Shown piece after piece: positions 7,408 to 15,474 of a stretch of DNA of 64,000 nt. Position numbers and translations under genes: made by a program. Every line of letters begins with the position of its first letter. The stretch's first letter is position 1. Location: the NCBI RefSeq assembly GCF_006439015.1, contig NZ_RCZG01000012.1, forward strand, positions 150,512-214,511, read 5' to 3'. Origin of the DNA: Mycolicibacterium hodleri. GTDB taxonomy: Bacteria > Actinomycetota > Actinomycetes > Mycobacteriales > Mycobacteriaceae. The notes beneath the pieces are model-generated. The model was not told where the DNA came from. It saw only the letters and a list, made by a program, of their open reading frames with translations, and did no database searches.

Positions 7408-8814
7408 CTACTCGGCCTCGCCCAGATCCGACCGCGAGTCGACCGCCGCGAAATCTGTTGTAAGAATTGGTAATTCGCCACCGGCGACTGCATCGACGGC
7501 CTGCGGATCGAGCTCGAAGAGTTCGCGCAGCGCCTCGGCATAACTGTCCCCGCCCGGGGCGCTGGCCAGTTGCTTGACGCGGACGGTCGGGGCGTGCAGA
7601 AGCTTGTCGACGACCCTGCGCACCGTGCGCGCGACCTCGTCGCGATGCGCGGATTCGAGCTCCGGCAGCCGGTTGTCCAGACGCAGCAGTTCGGCCTCGA
7701 CGACGTCGGCAGCCCGCTGGCGAAGCGCCGTGACGGTGGGCGTGACCTCTGCCATCCGTTGCCCGGCAAGGTAGTTGGCAACCTCCGTGGCAACGATCGA
7801 GCGGGCTTCCTCGGCGTCCGAGGCGGCGGCCCGCGCCGCAGGTTCGCGCTGGATGCGCTCCATGTCGACGACGTACACGCCGGGCAGACCGGCGACGGCC
7901 GGATCCACGTCACGGGGCATGCCGAGGTCACAGATGACCAACTGCTTGGGCTCCTGGCCATGCGCAAGGCCGCGGTGCACGTCGGCCAATGAGACGACGG
8001 GTCGGACGGCGCCGGTACAACACACGACCACGTCGGCATCGGCGAGGACGGGCTGAATGTGATCGAACGGGAAGGCGTGCGCATCGACGCCCTGGACCCG
8101 CAGGTTCTCGACGAGCCGCTCCGCGCGCGGGAGCGAGCGGTTCACGACGTGGACCCGGCCGATGCCCGCGCGCACCAGGTGTGCGGCCGCAAGGGATCCC
8201 ATCGACCCTGCGCCGACCACCGCAGCGGAGCGACCCGCCAAGCCGTGAAACTTCCCCGAGTCGCTGCGCTCCTGCCCACCGGACAGCTTCTTGTCGGCCA
8301 TGTCCAATGCCACCGACACCACCGAGGCGCCCGCAGCGTCGATACCCGTCTCGGAGTGCACGCGCTTGCCGACCTGCAGCGCGCGCTGGGCCAGCTCGTG
8401 CAGAGTGCGCCCCACGGTCTGGTGGGCCTCTGCGGAGGCGTACGAGCGGCGTACCTGGCCGAGAACCTGCTGTTCGCCGATCACCGCGGAATCCAGACCA
8501 CTGGTGACGGCGAAGAGGTGCTCGACGGCAGCCTCCGCGTACCGGACGTAGGCGTACTTGGTGAGGTCGCCGAGCGACATGCCGGAGTGTTCGGACAGCA
8601 CCTGCCCGATAACGGAGAGCCCGCCGTGGAAAGCCTCGACCACCGCGTAGATCTCGACTCGGTTGCACGTGGACAGAACCATGGCCTCGGTGACGAGGGA
8701 GGACTGCAACACCTGTTCGACGATCTTGGCTTGATCGGACTCGTCGGTGCTGAGTTGTTCCAGCACGGACACCGGGGCGCTGCGATGCGAAACCCCGAAG
8801 AGAAGAACACTCAT
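7408..8814 (-). CDS. hemA: Glutamyl-tRNA reductase, 468 aa
   Basis: NADPH-dependent reduction of glutamyl-tRNA to glutamate-1-semialdehyde, the committed step of tetrapyrrole synthesis. The catalytic Cys50 sits in LSTCNRVEIY, the NADPH-binding motif VVGAGSMGSL is near residues 199-208, and the C-terminal dimerisation helix ends in SYAEALRELFELDP. Two oddities. Residues 178-188 (SGGQERSDSGK) are encoded by a copy of the dispersed 36-bp element (8252-8282), immediately before the NADPH domain. Also, the frame is open upstream to an ATG at 8901 inside the repeat array, giving a possible 29-residue N-terminal extension starting MTRRAG. ATG 8814 matches the usual family start. First gene of the haem run. 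Confidence 0.95.
   Translation of the reverse strand: MSVLLFGVSHRSAPVSVLEQLSTDESDQAKIVEQVLQSSLVTEAMVLSTCNRVEIYAVVEAFHGGLSVIGQVLSEHSGMSLGDLTKYAYVRYAEAAVEHLFAVTSGLDSAVIGEQQVLGQVRRSYASAEAHQTVGRTLHELAQRALQVGKRVHSETGIDAAGASVVSVALDMADKKLSGGQERSDSGKFHGLAGRSAAVVGAGSMGSLAAAHLVRAGIGRVHVVNRSLPRAERLVENLRVQGVDAHAFPFDHIQPVLADADVVVCCTGAVRPVVSLADVHRGLAHGQEPKQLVICDLGMPRDVDPAVAGLPGVYVVDMERIQREPAARAAASDAEEARSIVATEVANYLAGQRMAEVTPTVTALRQRAADVVEAELLRLDNRLPELESAHRDEVARTVRRVVDKLLHAPTVRVKQLASAPGGDSYAEALRELFELDPQAVDAVAGGELPILTTDFAAVDSRSDLGEAE
8252..8282 (-). repeat. Single copy of the dispersed 36-bp element inside hemA coding sequence
   Basis: On the minus strand this reads GTGGGCAGGAGCGCAGCGAC followed by TCGGGGAA. 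It matches 28 of 31 positions of the unit tandemly repeated at 40151-40258. It is in frame and encodes HemA residues 178-188, just before the conserved NADPH-binding domain. Confidence 0.7.
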
Positions 8815-8882
8815 GGCCTCGTCACCACGTGATCGAAGATAGTCGTCTACCAGCCCGCCAACCAAATTAGCGGTGAGGATCA

Positions 8883-9042
8883 CTCCCGCCCGCCGGGTCA
8901 TTCCCCCCAGTCGCTACGCTCCCGCCCGCCGGGTCATTCCCCCAGTCGCTACGCTCCCGCCCGCCGGGTCATTCCCCCCAGTCGCTACGCTCCCGCCCGC
9001 CGGGTCATTCCCCCCAGTCGCTACGCTCCCGCCCGCCGGGTC
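8883..9042 (-). repeat. Tandem repeat: four copies plus a partial copy of a 36-bp unit between the glutaredoxin-like gene and hemA
   Basis: Copies lie at 8883-8918, 8919-8953 (35 bp, one C missing), 8954-8989 and 8990-9025, with a 17-bp partial copy at 9026-9042. On the minus strand each unit contains GAGCGTAGCGACTGGGGGGA followed by ATG. Each unit supplies a TAG stop, a G-rich stretch and an ATG opening the 7-codon frame MTRRAGA. The first unit met by a transcript supplies the stop of the glutaredoxin gene (9021-9023). Mini-ORFs follow at 8985-9008, 8949-8972 and 8914-8937. The last ATG (8901) runs in frame into hemA. Confidence 0.95.
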
Positions 9043-9290
9043 CCGAGATCCTCCCTCAGCCGTGGCTCGTCCACTTCCCAGTAACTGTGTTGGACACCGT
9101 CGAGCAGCACGACGGGCAGCAGATCCCCGTACTCCGCCCGCAGCGAAGGATCTCCTGCCGCGGCGGCGGCATCCACATCGGTGCAGAGGAGTTCGAACCC
9201 GAATTCGTCAGCGAGGCCGGCGAGCAGGGCGCCCGCCTTCTCGCACAACGTGCACCCGGCCCGCGTCATCAGGACTACACGATGGCTCAC
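9021..9290 (-). CDS. Glutaredoxin-like protein (DUF836 type), 89 aa
   Basis: A short thioredoxin-fold protein with the redox motif CTLC (Cys13, Cys16) in MTRAGCTLCEKAG and a cis-Pro segment DLLPVVLLDG. It matches the small glutaredoxin-family protein (Rv0508 position) upstream of hemA in M. tuberculosis. Start is GTG 9290; an ATG eight codons in is less likely because it would remove the first beta strand. The C-terminal residues TRRAGA and the stop codon come from the downstream tandem repeat, so the repeat has taken over the end of this gene. It is divergent from the SerB1-like gene. Confidence 0.85.
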   Translation of the reverse strand: MSHRVVLMTRAGCTLCEKAGALLAGLADEFGFELLCTDVDAAAAAGDPSLRAEYGDLLPVVLLDGVQHSYWEVDEPRLREDLGTRRAGA

Positions 9291-9324
9291 GCCTCCCAGT
9301 ATCCCGTGCCGCTACTGTTGAAGA

Positions 9325-10212
9325 GTGTCCGAATCAGGGGCTGACGCCGATCTCGAGGCCGGTCCCGGGATCGGCGAAGAAGCCGACGCCGTCGATCACA
9401 TCGTGCGCGACGAGGCATCCGATACCGAAACGCCGCCGCCCGACCTGACCGCCGCAGCGTTCTTCGATGTCGACAACACTTTGGTGCAGGGATCTTCGCT
9501 GGTTCACTTCGCCCGCGGACTCGCGGCGCGGAAGTACTTCACATACGGCGACCTTGCCCGATTCGGCTACGCGCAGGCCAAGTTTCAGCTGACCGGCAAG
9601 GAGAACAGCGACGATGTCGCCGCCGGACGCACCAAGGCCCTCGCGTTCATCGAGGGCAGGCCGACGTCCGAGCTGACCGAGGTCGGCGAGGAGATCTACG
9701 ACGACATCATTGCCGACAAGATCTGGCAGGGCACGCGCGCGCTCGCCGAGATGCATCTCGACGCCGGGCAACAGGTGTGGCTCGTCACTGCAACGCCCTA
9801 CGAGCTGGCCGCGACCATCGCGCGCAAACTCGGCCTGACGGGCGCCCTGGGAACGGTTGCCGAATCCGTCGACGGCGTGTTCACCGGTCGGCTGGTCGGT
9901 GAGATCCTGCACGGCGCGGGCAAGGCACACGCCGTCCGGTCACTGGCCATCCGCGAAGGTCTCAACCTGCGGCGCTGCACCGCATACTCCGACAGCATCA
10001 ACGACGTCCCGATGCTGTCGCTGGTGGGCACCCCGGTCGCCATCAACCCCGACGCGGCGCTGCGCGACCTCGCCCGTAAACGGGGATGGGAGATCCGTGA
10101 CTTCCGCACCGCCCGCAAGGCCGCTCGCATCGGGGTGCCGTCGGCGCTGGCGCTCGGGGCGGCAGGCGGCGCCCTGGCCGCAGTCGTTTCCCGTCGCGGG
10201 AATGGCAGCTGA
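9325..10212 (+). CDS. serB1: HAD-superfamily IB hydrolase, SerB1-like, 295 aa
   Basis: A phosphoserine-phosphatase-like HAD hydrolase. Motif I is FFDVDNTLVQGSS with nucleophile Asp48 and acid/base Asp50, motif II is VTATP (Thr155), Lys200 is motif III, and motif IV is SDSINDVPML (Asp223, Asp227). A 40-residue acidic, low-complexity N-terminus precedes the core. The C-terminus has a hydrophobic stretch at about 269-288 (IGVPSALALGAAGGALAAVV) that may anchor it to the membrane. GTG start at 9325. It matches Rv0505c by position and length; the true substrate (phosphoserine or another phosphomonoester) is not settled by sequence. Confidence 0.85.
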   Translation: MSESGADADLEAGPGIGEEADAVDHIVRDEASDTETPPPDLTAAAFFDVDNTLVQGSSLVHFARGLAARKYFTYGDLARFGYAQAKFQLTGKENSDDVAAGRTKALAFIEGRPTSELTEVGEEIYDDIIADKIWQGTRALAEMHLDAGQQVWLVTATPYELAATIARKLGLTGALGTVAESVDGVFTGRLVGEILHGAGKAHAVRSLAIREGLNLRRCTAYSDSINDVPMLSLVGTPVAINPDAALRDLARKRGWEIRDFRTARKAARIGVPSALALGAAGGALAAVVSRRGNGS

Positions 10213-10275
10213 GCGCTCGCTGATAGGCTCGGCGCCGCCGGACTCAGAGGCACCGAACGGGGAGCACAACCGTAA

Positions 10276-10818
10276 ATGACCATCGCCGAAGACATCATCG
10301 GAACCCATTACAGGTATCCGGATTACTTCTTGGTGGACCGCGAGAAGGTGCGCGAGTTCGCGCGCTCCGTCAAGGACGAGCACCCCGCGCACTACGAGGA
10401 AGCCGCCGCCGCCGAGTGCGGGCAGGGTGCGCTGATCGCGTCGTTGACGTTCGTCGCCGTGGCCGGGCGAAGAGTGCAGGCCGAGATCTTCAATCAGTTC
10501 GACGTCCCGATCAACATGGAGCGCGTGCTGCACCGCGACCAGAAACTGGTTTTTCACCGTCCGATCGTGGTCGGGGACAAGTTGTGGTTCGACTCCTACC
10601 TCGACTCGGTAATCGAGTCGCACGGCGCCGTCATCACCGAAATCCGCGGCGAGGTCACCGATGACGACGGCCAGCCCGTCTTGACGAGCACGGTCACGCT
10701 ATTCGGCGAATCGACCAGCTCGGAGCAGCACGCCGAAGTGACGGCTCAGATCGCAGCCGGACGCGATGCGGCGATGAAGAGGATGATTGCCGGGCAAAAC
10801 TCGGCGGCCACGCCGTAG
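10276..10818 (+). CDS. FAS1-type (3R)-hydroxyacyl dehydratase-like protein (UPF0336, Rv0504c-like), 180 aa
   Basis: A hot-dog-fold protein related to HadA/HadC subunits of mycolic-acid dehydratases. It has the N-terminal YRYPDYFLVDREKVREFARS helix region, FVAVAGRRVQAEIFNQFDVP, and the hydratase-associated VLHRDQKLVFHRPIVVGDKL strand. The segment carrying hydratase-2 catalytic residues is absent, as in HadA-type subunits that need a partner. No HadB partner lies nearby, so its role in fatty-acid chemistry is inferred. ATG 10276. The stop TAG (10816-10818) abuts the convergent acyltransferase stop, forming TAGCTA with no spacer. Confidence 0.8.
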   Translation: MTIAEDIIGTHYRYPDYFLVDREKVREFARSVKDEHPAHYEEAAAAECGQGALIASLTFVAVAGRRVQAEIFNQFDVPINMERVLHRDQKLVFHRPIVVGDKLWFDSYLDSVIESHGAVITEIRGEVTDDDGQPVLTSTVTLFGESTSSEQHAEVTAQIAAGRDAAMKRMIAGQNSAATP

Positions 10819-11886
10819 CTATCCGAGGAACGGGTTCCGTCGGTTCGCGAGCAACTGGTACAGGGTCTGCTGGATGGTCTCGCGTACCTGGTCGGTCAAC
10901 TCGAAGGTGACCATCGGATCGTCGGCCGCCGACTCGTCGTAGTCCTCGGTGGAGATGGGTTCGCCGAACTGGATGTGCCACTTCGACGGCAGCGGCACCA
11001 GCCCAAGGGGTCCGGCCAACGGGAACAGAGGCGTCACCGGGAAGTACGGAAGGCCGAGCAGCCGGGCCAGCAGCTTGACGTCGGTGATCATCGGATAGAT
11101 CTCTTCGGACCCGACGATCGAGCACGGCACGATGGGTGCGCCGGCCCGAAGTGCGGCCGAGACGAAGCCGCCGCGACCGAAACGCTGCAGTTTGTAGCGG
11201 TCCCGGAAGTTCTTGCCCAGCCCCTTGTAGCCCTCCGGGAACACTGCGGTGAGCTCGCCGGCGGCAAGCAGCCGATGGGCGTCGGAAGTGCAGGCCATCG
11301 TGTGCCCCGCCTTGCGCGCGGCCTGCCCCATCATGGGCATGTCGAATACCATGTCGGCGGCCAGCAGGCGCAGATCGCGGTTCGATGGGTGGTTGTCGTG
11401 CACCGCCACGGACGCCATGAGGCCGTCGAGCGGAAGGACACCCGCATGATTGGCGACGACGAGTGCCGGGCCCGTCTCCGGCAGGTTTTCGATGCCGCCA
11501 ACCTCGACCCGGAACCAGTTGCGGAACAGCCCTCGCAGCAACGGCAGAAAGATTGCTTCGTTGAGGTGCTTGTCGAAGCCGAACTCGTCGACGGTGTATT
11601 GGCCAGACATCCGCTTGTGAACGAACTCGGCGACTGCCGCGATGCGCTGCGCAAGTGCGTTGGGTCCCTCGTCGACGACGGCTGCGCCTGCAGCCCCGCC
11701 GCGACGGTCATCGATCTCCCGTACGACGGCGGCGATCTGTTCGGCGGACGCACGGGCGCCAGGATCATCGAGCAGCGACGGATGACGACGTGCACCATCA
11801 GCACGTGCCGCTGCCCTCCGCTGAGCCGACGCACGACTCGAATTTGAGTGCAGCGGAATAACTTTAGCCTTGGATTCGCCCGCCAC
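10819..11886 (-). CDS. 1-acylglycerol-3-phosphate acyltransferase-like protein (Rv0502-like), 355 aa
   Basis: A PlsC/LPLAT-superfamily acyltransferase. It has the catalytic NHxxxxD box (VVANHAGVLPLDG, His147-Asp154), FPEGYKGLGKNF at 216-227 for glycerol-phosphate binding, and a later IVPCSIVGSEE segment. A 90-residue N-terminal extension, rich in Ala and Arg, precedes the core. The GTG at 11886 was chosen because GGAGAAGG lies just upstream and the length matches Rv0502; the frame is open further but overlaps the upstream gene region. Acceptor lipid unknown. It follows the GalE2-like gene on the same strand after a 32-base gap. Confidence 0.85.
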   Translation of the reverse strand: MAGESKAKVIPLHSNSSRASAQRRAAARADGARRHPSLLDDPGARASAEQIAAVVREIDDRRGGAAGAAVVDEGPNALAQRIAAVAEFVHKRMSGQYTVDEFGFDKHLNEAIFLPLLRGLFRNWFRVEVGGIENLPETGPALVVANHAGVLPLDGLMASVAVHDNHPSNRDLRLLAADMVFDMPMMGQAARKAGHTMACTSDAHRLLAAGELTAVFPEGYKGLGKNFRDRYKLQRFGRGGFVSAALRAGAPIVPCSIVGSEEIYPMITDVKLLARLLGLPYFPVTPLFPLAGPLGLVPLPSKWHIQFGEPISTEDYDESAADDPMVTFELTDQVRETIQQTLYQLLANRRNPFLG

Positions 11887-11918
11887 TTCGCTACCTTCTC
11901 CCCGCCCCGTAAATAAGA

Positions 11919-13043
11919 CTAGCGCCCCCAGCGCTGCGCCGCTGAAATGGCGCGGCTCTCGATAGAGCGTACCCATCGCGGATCGACGATCGGCGTCAAT
12001 CCGCGGCCACGCACGTAATCGTCAAAAGCCTCCGCCGTCGTCCATTTCGGGCAGTAGCCTAAATCCTTGCGCATCCTGGCGGTATCCATCACGCGGCCGT
12101 AGCTGACGTAGTTGAGCTGCTCGCGGTCGACCTCTGTGTGACGGGTGGCGCGGACCAGCGAATCAACGGCAGACAATGCCGAGCGGGGCACCGGCAGGGG
12201 CACTCGACCGGATCGCCGAATCGCCTGCGACATCATGATGATGCCCGCGGCGCCCACGTTGAACGTGCCCGAGCGGCCCGCCATGGTGGCGCGCTCGAGC
12301 ACCCCGAGCGCATCCAGTTCGTGCAGCAGTTGCAGACGCGCATCGTGGCCCAGCACCGACGGCACCACCGGCCCGGCGAGATACCGCGAGAGCGCAGTAT
12401 CCATGGCTGGCCCGATCATGTTGGCCAGCCTCAGAATCGTCACTGCGATGTCCGGGCGCCGACGCGCCAGACCACGGGCGTAGCCCTCGATGTCGATGCT
12501 GTCCTGCGCGAAGCCCTCGCCAGGAGGCCGGCGCGAACTGCCGTCCTCGGTGAACAACACCGGGTCGCGCGGACTCGAGCCGTACACCTCGGAGGTGGAC
12601 TTGAGGATCACCCGACGCACCGACGGTGCCTTCTGACAGGCCGCGAACAGCTGCATCGCGCCCATGACGTTCAGTTCCTTGAGCGCCGCTCGTCCGCCGG
12701 CACCCGGCACATATGAGGCGGCCGCAGCGTGCACGACGGTGTCGACATCCCCGTTGCGGATCACCTTGGCGATGAAGGGATTTCGAATGTCGGCACGCAC
12801 GAACTCGGCACGGCCCATCCGCCGCAACAAATCCTTGCTCGGCGCGACCGCGTCAACAGCGATGACGTGATTGATCAGTGGATTCTGCGCTAGCCGGGCA
12901 GTGAGATACCCACCGAGAAAACGACACGCTCCGGTGACCAGCACCACCTTGGGATAGTGCACCGCGTCCTGGGAGTCGGCGCCGCCAGAGCCCTCCTCGG
13001 ACGCCTGCCCACGCTTCTGGGGAGGCCGACCCGTCGAATCCAT
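11919..13043 (-). CDS. galE2: NAD-dependent epimerase/dehydratase-family SDR (GalE2-like, Rv0501), 374 aa
   Basis: An extended-SDR Rossmann protein. The nucleotide motif is TGACRFLGGYL (37-47), followed by DAVAPSKDLLRR, ADIRNP and VVHAAAASY. The catalytic YxxxK expected around residues 190-200 is not visible: the aligned segment reads IEGYARGLARR, with Leu in place of Lys. The protein may therefore bind nucleotide without being a classical epimerase. The N-terminal 30 residues are polar and disordered. ATG 13043. The galE2 name follows M. tuberculosis usage and does not prove UDP-galactose epimerase activity. Confidence 0.8.
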   Translation of the reverse strand: MDSTGRPPQKRGQASEEGSGGADSQDAVHYPKVVLVTGACRFLGGYLTARLAQNPLINHVIAVDAVAPSKDLLRRMGRAEFVRADIRNPFIAKVIRNGDVDTVVHAAAASYVPGAGGRAALKELNVMGAMQLFAACQKAPSVRRVILKSTSEVYGSSPRDPVLFTEDGSSRRPPGEGFAQDSIDIEGYARGLARRRPDIAVTILRLANMIGPAMDTALSRYLAGPVVPSVLGHDARLQLLHELDALGVLERATMAGRSGTFNVGAAGIIMMSQAIRRSGRVPLPVPRSALSAVDSLVRATRHTEVDREQLNYVSYGRVMDTARMRKDLGYCPKWTTAEAFDDYVRGRGLTPIVDPRWVRSIESRAISAAQRWGR

Positions 13044-13072
13044 CGGGCCAGCCTAGCGGGCGAAGGTGCGGG

Positions 13073-13174
13073 CTACTTACCAAGTTTTCTGCGCTGAACC
13101 CGCGTACGACGAAGCAACTTGCGGTGCTTCTTCTTCGACATGCGCTTACGACGCTTCTTGATGACTGAACCCAT
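13073..13174 (-). CDS. Small ribosomal subunit protein bS22, 33 aa
   Basis: A very short, extremely basic protein ([16 protein letters not shown]..., ending VQRRKLGK). It is the mycobacterial 30S protein bS22 (Rv0500B-like), homologous to the C-terminal domain of mitochondrial AURKAIP1. Over half its residues are Lys or Arg. The start ATG 13174 has GGAG about nine bases upstream within GGTAGCGGAG. It lies 29 bases before the GalE2-like gene in the same direction and probably has its own promoter in the 118-base gap to the BldC-like gene. Easily missed because of its size. Confidence 0.92.
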
Positions 13175-13292
13175 GAACTCCGCTACCTAAGACATTTCCA
13201 GACGTTTGCGCCTGGGGAACCGATTCGCCACACTACCCGGCCAGCACTGAGGTACGAAAACGGCTCGTCGGCGGTGTACCTCACCCGGGTTG

Positions 13293-13550
13293 CTATCCCG
13301 CGTCGAAGTACGACGTCTCCAGGAGGTCGTGCACCGCCTTGGCGTGCACGCGGAAGGACCGCCCCACCCGCACCGCGGGCAGTTCGCCGTTGTGAACGAG
13401 TCGATAGACAGTCATCTTGCTGACTCTCATCAGGCTCGCCACCTCAGCGACGGTGAGGAATTGCTGCCGTGGAGGCTCGCCGCCCGAGCCATCGCGCGCC
13501 GATTTGCCACTAGCGGAATCACGTGCCGATGGCCCGTTCATAGACGTCAT
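13293..13550 (-). CDS. BldC/excisionase-type MerR-like DNA-binding protein (Rv0500A-like), 85 aa
   Basis: A single winged-helix domain of the helix_turn_helix 17/BldC class. The core is LTVAEVASLMRVSKMTVYRL (about 32-51), followed by the wing GELPAVRVGRSFRVHAKAV, and it ends LLETSYFDAG. The N-terminal 27 residues are polar. There is no effector domain, so it acts purely as a DNA-binding protein, as BldC does in Streptomyces by binding direct repeats. It sits between bS22 and proC, as in M. tuberculosis. ATG 13550; an internal ATG three codons later is possible. Confidence 0.88.
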   Translation of the reverse strand: MTSMNGPSARDSASGKSARDGSGGEPPRQQFLTVAEVASLMRVSKMTVYRLVHNGELPAVRVGRSFRVHAKAVHDLLETSYFDAG

Positions 13551-13687
13551 CGCAACCCAATCAATCAGGCACGCCGCCCCAGAGGCTTCCCCACCGCTGG
13601 CGCAAGAGCGTGCTTACCTCACGGAGAATAGCGTGGCCACTGGGGTTATTGCGACGGGTGTGGGTTAATCCGTTGGAATTGCCTAAA

Positions 13688-14572
13688 CTACTCTGTTGTA
13701 ATTCCTAGCTGCTCAGAGCGTGTTTTTGCCGCCGCCACGGCTTCTGCCACCGCCGCCCGAAGGCCACCCCGTTCCAATTCCCGCAGCCCAGCGGCAGTGG
13801 TGCCTCCCGGCGACGTCACGGTCGCGCGCAGCTGAGCCGGGCTCGTGTCCATGGCCGTACCCATCGCTCCGTCGCCCGCCGGGTTGGCGTTGTCGAGGCT
13901 CTCGAGCAACATCGCCGCCGAGCCGGCCATCGTTTGGGCCGCCAGGTCGGTCGCGACGGCCCTCGGCAGGCCGGCGGCAACCCCCGCATCAACGAGAGCC
14001 TCGACCATCAGGAAGAAGTACGCAGGACCCGATCCCGATACCGCGGTGACCGCATCCAGCTGAGACTCCGGCACGGTCAGCACACCGCCGACGGCGTCGA
14101 AGATCGCCGACACCTCCTTGAGCTGATCGGCGGTGGCGAACCGCCCCGGCGCCAAGGCGCTGACCCCTCCGCCCACCACCACGGGCGCGTTGGGCATCAC
14201 CCGGATGACGGGCGTGCCGGCGGGAAGGTTGGCTTCGTAGTATGCGGTGCTGACACCGGCGGCCACTGTGACGAAGACCTGCTCGGCGCTGCTGTTCTCT
14301 GCCCGCGCGGCGGCCGCGGAGACGTCACCGATCACCAACTCCACATCAGAGGGCTTCACCGCCACGATGACGTACGCCGCGTTCTCGGCGGCGTCGGCGA
14401 CCGTGGTCACCAGCACCGAATACGTCTCCGACAGGTATTTCGCACGGTCTGGATGCTTTTCCGCAATGACCATGTCCTTGGCCTGCCTGCCCGAGCGCAG
14501 AAGCCCGGAAAGCAGTGCCTCGCCAATGCTTCCGCCGCCGATGATCGCAATTCTCGCCACGGACTCAAGCAT
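13688..14572 (-). CDS. proC: Pyrroline-5-carboxylate reductase, 294 aa
   Basis: Catalyses the last step of proline synthesis, NAD(P)H-dependent reduction of pyrroline-5-carboxylate. The Rossmann motif is ARIAIIGGGSIGEAL (6-20) and the family signature toward the C-terminus is RATVTSPGGTTAAGLRELE. Mid-protein GSGPAYFFLMVEALVDAG is the dimer/active-site helix. ATG 14572 (MLESVARIAI) aligns with the M. tuberculosis start. A 20-base gap separates it from the thioesterase gene upstream. Cytosolic. Confidence 0.95.
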   Translation of the reverse strand: MLESVARIAIIGGGSIGEALLSGLLRSGRQAKDMVIAEKHPDRAKYLSETYSVLVTTVADAAENAAYVIVAVKPSDVELVIGDVSAAAARAENSSAEQVFVTVAAGVSTAYYEANLPAGTPVIRVMPNAPVVVGGGVSALAPGRFATADQLKEVSAIFDAVGGVLTVPESQLDAVTAVSGSGPAYFFLMVEALVDAGVAAGLPRAVATDLAAQTMAGSAAMLLESLDNANPAGDGAMGTAMDTSPAQLRATVTSPGGTTAAGLRELERGGLRAAVAEAVAAAKTRSEQLGITTE

Positions 14573-14592
14573 TGCACGCCGGTCGTCGGAAC

Positions 14593-15474
14593 CTACGACT
14601 GTGCCTGCGGCACCAGCGCGAGTTGGCGGGACTGCACGATGATTCGGCCGTCGCAGTCCACGACCACGTGGTCCTCGTCGAACCACTCCTGTCCAATCTG
14701 CGTCGTCGTGGCTATCACCCGCAGCCAGCCGTCCGCGGGGATGCCGCGGAGATAGGCGGTGAGCTGAACCGTTGGCGCCCAACCGAACCGGTTGACGCCG
14801 AACGTGACGGGGGCCGAGACGTCACCGCACAGCAACGCGAACAGCACGTCCGGTGAGCCGTGCTTCGGCCGCACCCAGTATTCGATCACCGGTGGTCCCC
14901 CATCGGCCCGCGGTCCCATCGTCGTCAACGACGGCCTGATGTCGCAGCCGTGTGCCAGATGCACGATGTCGGCCATGGGATGCCCGGGGCCGATCGGCTC
15001 GAGGCCCGGCGGCGGATCCGGAGTCATCAACGGCACCACCGGATTGACCGACAGCAGGGGCGCTACGTCGTGCTCGGGCTCAGCCAGGGTGATGGTCGCC
15101 CGGACGGCGGTTTTCTGCTCCTGAGTGAGCTCGACGTCCACCAGGCTGACGCGACGCCCTCGCTTGCGGATCGTGGTCGCCACGCGCAGGGGGCCGGGAT
15201 CCGGTGCCCACAAAAAGCTGCCCGACACCGCGATCGGCTCGACGCCAAACACGGATCCATCCCCCGCGTCGCTTCGCATCTGCCCACCGCCCACAACCAT
15301 TCGGGCCGCATTCGCACACAGCGCCAGCATCGCGCCACCGTGGACTTTGGGCCCGATGGTCCAATGTTCGTTGAGTACGCCCTCGAAGAGGGAGCTGACG
15401 TCGCCGCCGTCCTCGTCGTCAAACGACACCAACGTCAGCTCCATGGCGTCGGCGAACGACGTGGATTCATTCAT
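14593..15474 (-). CDS. Acyl-CoA thioesterase-like double hot-dog protein (Rv0499-like), 293 aa
   Basis: Two hot-dog halves are visible: an N-terminal one containing IGPKVHGGAMLALCANAAR, typical of TesB/4HBT_3-type thioesterases, and a C-terminal one with FGWAPTVQLTAYLRG and WFDEDHVVVDCDGRI. Substrate not determinable. Residues 62-73 (GGGQMRSDAGDG) are encoded by a copy of the dispersed 36-bp element (15257-15291), read in the same frame as the HemA copy. The start ATG 15474 overlaps the last mini-ORF of the upstream 32-bp repeat array, so its translation is probably coupled to the TIM-barrel gene. Confidence 0.8.
   Translation of the reverse strand: MNESTSFADAMELTLVSFDDEDGGDVSSLFEGVLNEHWTIGPKVHGGAMLALCANAARMVVGGGQMRSDAGDGSVFGVEPIAVSGSFLWAPDPGPLRVATTIRKRGRRVSLVDVELTQEQKTAVRATITLAEPEHDVAPLLSVNPVVPLMTPDPPPGLEPIGPGHPMADIVHLAHGCDIRPSLTTMGPRADGGPPVIEYWVRPKHGSPDVLFALLCGDVSAPVTFGVNRFGWAPTVQLTAYLRGIPADGWLRVIATTTQIGQEWFDEDHVVVDCDGRIIVQSRQLALVPQAQS
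15257..15291 (-). repeat. Copy of the dispersed 36-bp element inside the thioesterase gene
   Basis: The reverse strand reads GGTGGGCAGATGCGAAGCGA followed by CGCGGGGGATGG. It matches 29 of 35 positions of the unit at 40151-40258. It encodes GGQMRSDAG, in the same reading frame as GGQERSDSG in HemA. Confidence 0.55.

Noticed and set aside
8883..9042. CRISPR array
   Set aside because: Units are directly adjacent without unique spacers, and no cas genes are present; it is a minisatellite.
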